From Anaerofilum hominis (GTDB lineage Bacteria > Bacillota > Clostridia > Oscillospirales > Ruminococcaceae), in NCBI RefSeq assembly GCF_014287275.1, contig NZ_JACONZ010000002.1:620001-684000 (forward strand): 64,000 bases of DNA, written 5' to 3'. Position numbers and translations under genes: made by a program. Positions 60,185-64,000 of this stretch are shown piece after piece (the first letter of the stretch is position 1; every line of letters begins with the position of its first letter). The notes under the pieces were generated by a model. It saw only the letters and a program-made list of their open reading frames with translations. It did not search any database and was not told the origin of the DNA.

Positions 60185-60305
60185 GTGCCGTTCCGCGCCC
60201 TTTGCCGGCAGGGGAAAGCGGTTTTTTAAAAAGCGCCGTACCGCCGCGTTTTCGCCGCCCCCCTGGCCTTTCTCCTAAAAAAGCGTCCCGCCGGCAAAGG
60301 GGGCA

Positions 60306-60347
60306 AAAAGGCCGCCGCAGGGAAAAGGGCTTTCCCATACGGCGGCC
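60306..60347 (-). terminator. Terminator of the M20 hydrolase-EamA operon
   Basis: On the minus strand GGCCGCCG / CGGCGGCC arms followed by TTTTTGCCCC. Confidence 0.8.
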
Positions 60348-60362
60348 GCAGCCGTCCGATCG

Positions 60363-60779
60363 TCAGGCAAACGCGATCACCAGCGTGCCCGCGGTGACCA
60401 GCAGCGCGCCCAGCACGGTTTTCAGGTTCAGGTGTTCGCCCAGCAGCAAAGCGCCCAGCAGGATGGTCAGCACCAGGCTGAATTTATCAATGGTGACCAC
60501 CTTGGCCACCTGGCCCAGCTGCAGCGCCCTGTAGTAACAGAGCCAGCTGGCGCCGGTGGCAAGGCCGGAGAGGGCAAGAAACAGCCAGCCGCGCGGGGAG
60601 ATCTCGCGGATGCCGGAAAAGTTGCCGGTGACCCCCACCAGCACCCAGGCCATCACCAGAACAAAGATGGTGCGCACGGCCGTGGCAACATTTGAGTTGA
60701 CGCCGTCGATGCCGATCTTGGCAAGGATGGCCGTAAGACTGGCAAACAGTGCCGAACCAGCGGCATAGACCGCCCACAT
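60363..60779 (-). CDS. Half-size EamA-family transporter
   Basis: 138 residues, five helices, a single EamA repeat (opening MWAVYAAGSALFASLTAILAKIGI, ending LLLGEHLNLKTVLGALLVTAGTLVIAFA). Single-repeat members act as dimers, in contrast to the ten-helix DMT protein at 19367. ATG 60779 follows GGGGGG. It lies 14 bp after the M20 hydrolase gene, so both are in one operon; the pair may handle uptake and cleavage, or cleavage and export, of the same compound. Confidence 0.9.
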   Translation of the reverse strand: MWAVYAAGSALFASLTAILAKIGIDGVNSNVATAVRTIFVLVMAWVLVGVTGNFSGIREISPRGWLFLALSGLATGASWLCYYRALQLGQVAKVVTIDKFSLVLTILLGALLLGEHLNLKTVLGALLVTAGTLVIAFA

Positions 60780-60793
60780 GCCGTACCCCCCTT

Positions 60794-62218
60794 TCAAAAT
60801 TCCGGCCGGTTTTCAGCGGGCATGGGGCAGCGGTAGCCGTCCGGGCAGCTCTGGCGCCATTCGGCGGCCGCAGCCTCCAGCAGCTGCGGGTCGGCGGCGG
60901 CCCGCACGGCGGTAAGGGCCAGCGCTTTGGCGGCGGCCAGCATGCCCTTTTCCCCGATAGAGCTGTCGGACTGGGCGGTCATCTGCCAGGTATGCCCGCC
61001 GGTGCCCAGCGCCATCGTCGCCACTTGGCATTGGGCGGTGGGGGCGCAATAGCTCACATCCCCCACGTCGGTGCTGCCGGGAGAGGGCAGGTCCGGCTGG
61101 CAGCAGAAAGGGATCACCGTGTCGTCCAGCACTTTGCCGTCAAAGTAGCGGTAGGACAGCCGGTTGTCCCGGCAGGCGGGATCCAGGTTGCTGTGCCGCT
61201 CTTCCGCAGTGAGGGTGGCGGCGAACTCAGCGGCCAGCGCCCGGTCCGCCTCGTCAAAAGCGGGCGCGCCGACGTCGGCCATACAGCGGGCCATCAGCTC
61301 GCTGAGAACACGGTTTGGGACATAGTCGGAAAAGCCGTCGATGATCCGGTACTGCATCTCGGTCTCGGTCATCATGGCGGCGCCCGCCGCGATCTTGTTC
61401 ACCCGCTCGAACAGCTTGAACATCTCGTCTACCCGGCCGGCGCGGATATAATAGTGCAGGCTGGCGCTGGCCTGCACCACGTTGGGCGCGGCGCCGCCCA
61501 CGTCGCGGAAAGCGTAGTGCAGGCGGCAGTCGGGCGGCATGTGTTCCCGCAGGAACTGACAGCCGATATTCATCAGCTCCGCCGCATCCAGCGCGCTGCG
61601 CCCGGCCTGCGGTGCGGCCGCAGCGTGGGCGGACTGCCCCTTGAACGAGTAGAGCACCCCCATCACGGCCAGGCTGCCCACCCCCTTGACGGCGTTGACC
61701 GCGTCCGGGTGCCAAGTCAGCGCCGCATCCACGTCGTCGAACATGCCCTCACGGGCCATGTACACCTTGCCGCCGCCGTCCTCCTCGGCGGGGCAGCCAT
61801 AAAAGCGCACGGTCATGGGCAGGCCAGTCTCCTGCATATAGCGCTTCACCGCCACCGCCGCGGCAAAAGCGCCGGCGCCCAGCAGGCTGTGTCCGCAGCC
61901 ATGCCCGGGCGCCCCCTCGGCAAGAGGCTCGCGGCGCGGGCAGGCCGCTTTTTGCGACAGGCTGGACAGCGCGTCGTATTCCCCCAGCAGCGCGATCACC
62001 GGCCTGCCGCTGCCAAAGCTGGCGACAAAAGCGGTGCGCACGCCGGCCACGCCCCGCTCTACCGCAAAGCCTTCGGCTTCCAGCGCGTCCGCCAGGGCGG
62101 CGGCGCTTTTGTCCTCGCGGAAATTCAGTTCCGCATAGCTCCAGATTTTTTTGTTCAGCCCGATCGCTTTTTCCGCCACCTCGTCCACCAGACGCCCTAC
62201 CCGAGCCAGATCCTCCAT
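60794..62218 (-). CDS. M20-family amidohydrolase, AbgB-like
   Basis: 474 residues. Metal-dependent M20D peptidase: GLNKKIWSYAELNFRE at the N terminus, GHGCGHSLLGAGA (~residue 105) with metal-binding His, PAEEDGGGKVYMAREG (~143) with the catalytic Glu, TWHPDAVNAVKG, a lid domain (~185-320) with KGQSAHAAAAPQAGRSALDA, and STDVGDVSYCAPTAQ near the C terminus. The nearest known type is aminobenzoyl-glutamate hydrolase subunit B; the subunit A partner is absent. Substrates are probably N-acyl or aminobenzoyl amino acids. Confidence 0.92.
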   Translation of the reverse strand: MEDLARVGRLVDEVAEKAIGLNKKIWSYAELNFREDKSAAALADALEAEGFAVERGVAGVRTAFVASFGSGRPVIALLGEYDALSSLSQKAACPRREPLAEGAPGHGCGHSLLGAGAFAAAVAVKRYMQETGLPMTVRFYGCPAEEDGGGKVYMAREGMFDDVDAALTWHPDAVNAVKGVGSLAVMGVLYSFKGQSAHAAAAPQAGRSALDAAELMNIGCQFLREHMPPDCRLHYAFRDVGGAAPNVVQASASLHYYIRAGRVDEMFKLFERVNKIAAGAAMMTETEMQYRIIDGFSDYVPNRVLSELMARCMADVGAPAFDEADRALAAEFAATLTAEERHSNLDPACRDNRLSYRYFDGKVLDDTVIPFCCQPDLPSPGSTDVGDVSYCAPTAQCQVATMALGTGGHTWQMTAQSDSSIGEKGMLAAAKALALTAVRAAADPQLLEAAAAEWRQSCPDGYRCPMPAENRPEF

Positions 62219-62269
62219 ACCCTGTTCCCCCTGTTCCGGATTTTAAGGCCGCCGCCCGGCCGCAGGGGG

Positions 62270-62312
62270 GATGAAAAGAGCGCTCCCGGCCCCCGGTCCC
62301 GGCCGGGAGTTC
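62270..62312 (-). terminator. Probable terminator after spoIIID
   Basis: On the minus strand CTCCCGGCC / GGCCGGGAG arms with a 9-nt loop, then CGCTCTTTTC. Confidence 0.6.
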
Positions 62313-62380
62313 CCGGCTTTTTCGGACAGCCTTCCGTTACAGAAAGTATAGTACAGAATCGGGCCCGGTTCAAGAAAAAA

Positions 62381-62653
62381 TCATTCCCCCTGGGCGGCGG
62401 CCGGCTCTTCCGGGTGATATTTGTGGCGGGTGGCCATGCCGCCCCGGATATGCCGCTCCTGTTTGTTCTGGGTCAACACCTTCTGCACCTCGTCGTAAAG
62501 GCTGTGGTTGACCCGTCTCAGGCGGCTGGTCACGTCTTTATGTACCGTTGATTTGGAGATGCCGAAAACCTTGGCCGCAGCGCGGACGGTCTGACCGGTC
62601 TCCAGAATATATTCGCCCAGCGCGACGGCCCGTTCTTCGGGGTTGCCTTTCAT
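62381..62653 (-). CDS. spoIIID: Sporulation transcription factor SpoIIID
   Basis: 90 residues, close to the 93 of B. subtilis. SpoIIID acts in the mother cell with sigma-E and sigma-K. The helix-turn-helix GQTVRAAAKVFGISKSTVHKDVTSRLRRVN (~residues 21-50) is nearly invariant in the family, followed by LYDEVQKVLTQNKQERHIRGGMATRHKY. The ATG 62653 lies 8 nt after AAGGTGG; the frame is open a few codons upstream. This gene is direct evidence that the organism, or its recent ancestor, forms endospores. Confidence 0.95.
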   Translation of the reverse strand: MKGNPEERAVALGEYILETGQTVRAAAKVFGISKSTVHKDVTSRLRRVNHSLYDEVQKVLTQNKQERHIRGGMATRHKYHPEEPAAAQGE

Positions 62654-63298
62654 ACATGATTCCACCTTTACCATATCAGGATAGGGCGCAGCCGTGCCGG
62701 GAAGCGCCCGTTATCCCATCTTATGCAAAGGGGGACAGGGGTTATGCGGGGAGAGAGGCCGCAGAGCGGCCGCCGACGCAAAATGCGTGCCTGCGTGCCC
62801 GGCCGGCGCTTTTTCCCAAGCACCTGGGACGGCGGGCAGGGCGGCGGGCAGGATGGAAAAGACCCAAAAAAGAAAGGCCTTTTTGCTGCCGCGCACAGAC
62901 AGATCTGTGGTATAATGGTCTTGAAACAGGTGGGTCATCGCCCCAGCGCAGAGGGCGGCCGGTCTGGATGCGCGCGGGCGCTGTGGCAGCCGGTGCGTTT
63001 GCCCATCGTGACGGTGGAGCGGCCGGGGTGTCCCGTCCATGCCGGGCGGCACACCCCCCTGCCGGACAGCCGATTTTTGGCGGCTGCGCGTGGTCTTTTG
63101 CGTTTCTGCCGCAGCGCTTCGGAAGGAGGCGGCGGGCCAAAACGCTGGAAAGGTTTGGCCCGGCGCAGGCGGCCGCCCCGTCTGCGCTTCTCGCTTCCAA
63201 AGCGGCGGCCGCATCGCAGGGGAACGCGCGCGGGCGCTGCGGGCGGTGCGCGATCAGGATTATGAGTGCCGTTTTGGCACAGAAAGCAGGTGACATTT
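62654..63298. other. Long leader region before the nucleoside phosphorylase
   Basis: 645 bp between divergent genes with no supportable gene. It has a perfect TATAAT near 62911 and, overlapping its upstream side, the 10-bp palindrome ACAGATCTGT (62899-62908). If that promoter is used the leader of the phosphorylase would be nearly 400 nt, long enough for control elements, but no known riboswitch was recognised. Confidence 0.45.
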
Positions 63299-64000
63299 AT
63301 GCATCAACATGAAAAACTCTATCACATCGGCCTTTGCAAAGCGGACCTGGAGGGCGCGGACTACGCCATCCTGCCCGGAGACCCGGGACGGGTGGAAAAG
63401 ATCGCCGCCCTGATGGAAAATGCAAGGCAGATCGGCAGCAACCGGGAGTACACCAGCTGGCTGGCGGAGACCCGGGGCGTCCGGGTGCTGGTCATGAGCA
63501 CCGGCATGGGCGGTCCCTCCACCGCCATCGGGGTGGAAGAGCTGCACATGCTGGGCGTGTCCCATCTGATCCGGGTGGGCACCTGCGGCGGCATGCAGCT
63601 GCAAGTACAGGCGGGCGATCTGGTGGTTGTCAACGGCGCGATCCGGCAGGAGGGCACCAGCAAAGAATACCTGCCTATCGAGTTTCCCGCCATCGCGGAT
63701 ATCGACGTCACCATCGCCCTGAGGCAGGCCGCAAAGGAACTGGGGCTGCCCAGCCACACGGGCGTGGTGCAGTGCAAGGACAGTTTCTACGGCCAGCATG
63801 ACCCGGCCCGTATGCCGGTGAGCTACGAGCTGGAAAACAAGTGGCAGGCCTGGATCCGGGGCGGCGCGCTGGGCAGCGAGATGGAGACCGCGGCCCTATA
63901 TACGGTCAGCCAGGTGCTGGGCGTGCAGGCGGGCGCAGTGATGCTCTGCGTCTGGAACCAGGAGCGGGAAAAAGCGGGCCTGGACCAGAAAGAGACTCAT
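63299..64000 (+). CDS. Nucleoside phosphorylase, uridine phosphorylase-like (3' end outside window)
   Basis: 234 codons are present and the frame is open at the window end, so the last ~15-25 residues are missing. Cleaves nucleosides with phosphate to base and ribose 1-phosphate. PGDPGRVEKIA (~residues 26-36) binds phosphate, MSTGMGGPSTAIGVEEL (~65-81) and RVGTCGGMQ (~95-103) are the PNP/UDP signature, and GSEMETAALYTV (~193-204) holds the catalytic and ribose-binding Glu. The MGGPSTAI and GTCG motifs point to the uridine phosphorylase side of the family. ATG 63299 follows AGGTGA by 5 nt; the Val codon (GTG) at 63290 is a possible alternative. Confidence 0.9.
   Translation, partial: MHQHEKLYHIGLCKADLEGADYAILPGDPGRVEKIAALMENARQIGSNREYTSWLAETRGVRVLVMSTGMGGPSTAIGVEELHMLGVSHLIRVGTCGGMQLQVQAGDLVVVNGAIRQEGTSKEYLPIEFPAIADIDVTIALRQAAKELGLPSHTGVVQCKDSFYGQHDPARMPVSYELENKWQAWIRGGALGSEMETAALYTVSQVLGVQAGAVMLCVWNQEREKAGLDQKETH

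Noticed and set aside
62548..63312. 254-codon plus-strand frame before the nucleoside phosphorylase
   Set aside because: Starts inside spoIIID on the other strand, has Arg/Pro/Cys-rich random composition and overlaps the phosphorylase start in another frame.

Overview
The window is GC-rich DNA from a Gram-positive, endospore-forming anaerobe, most likely a gut Clostridia lineage of the Oscillospirales/Ruminococcaceae type. Reasons: a SpoIIID gene (62381-62653), a SpoIID-type gene (1854-2906), Firmicutes-type class III fructose-bisphosphatase, AddAB instead of RecBCD, the iron-sulfur two-subunit serine dehydratase, GlpP, strong Shine-Dalgarno sites with frequent TTG and GTG starts, and sigma-A promoters of the TTGACA-N17-TATAAT type. 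The species cannot be named from this sequence. No rRNA, tRNA, CRISPR array, insertion sequence or phage gene was recognised.

Layout. 0-5.3 kb: end of a MutS-like ATPase overlapping dcd, a SpoIID-like protein, citrate synthase and a coupled membrane protein. 5.3-6.3 kb: non-coding stretch with a promoter abutting a terminator and about five copies of a 100-bp hairpin-bearing repeat. 6.4-13.2 kb: addB-addA. 13.4-17.1 kb: a consensus promoter, a 3' scar of an ABC permease gene, a nucleoside hydrolase, an MFS transporter and a MarR regulator. 17.2-25 kb: fbp, a DMT exporter coupled to a Cys-rich pentapeptide-repeat protein, an acyl-ACP thioesterase-GlpP pair, and sdaAB-sdaAA. 25.3-29.4 kb: a MATE pump, then a less GC-rich sigma/anti-sigma island. 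29.6-37.1 kb: phospholipase C-like protein, UMF1-type MFS, a lone ABC ATPase, a second ECF sigma operon and a small membrane exporter family protein.

37.6-55.4 kb contains the main coherent system: galE, a sugar nucleotidyltransferase and a NahK-like sugar 1-kinase on the plus strand (37603-40785), and on the minus strand an ABC importer (binding protein, two permeases), a small membrane protein and a GH112 galacto-N-biose/lacto-N-biose phosphorylase (54143 down to 48355), with a divergent AraC regulator. Together these can import Gal-beta-1,3-HexNAc disaccharides released from mucin or milk glycans, split them by phosphorolysis, phosphorylate the released amino sugar at C1 and feed both halves into sugar-nucleotide metabolism. 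A nucleotidyltransferase stands where bifidobacteria use a GalT-type transferase. The two halves are separated by a DUF362-nitrilase operon, a MerR/YaiI pair, a MATE pump and a secreted lipoprotein nucleoside hydrolase.

56-64 kb: a 1106-residue cell-wall protein with SpoIID-like, peptidoglycan-binding and M15 peptidase parts, a decayed MFS gene, a small XRE regulator, an M20 hydrolase-EamA pair, spoIIID, and a nucleoside phosphorylase cut by the window edge. Nucleoside salvage recurs: two nucleoside hydrolases, a lost nucleoside-type ABC system and a phosphorylase.
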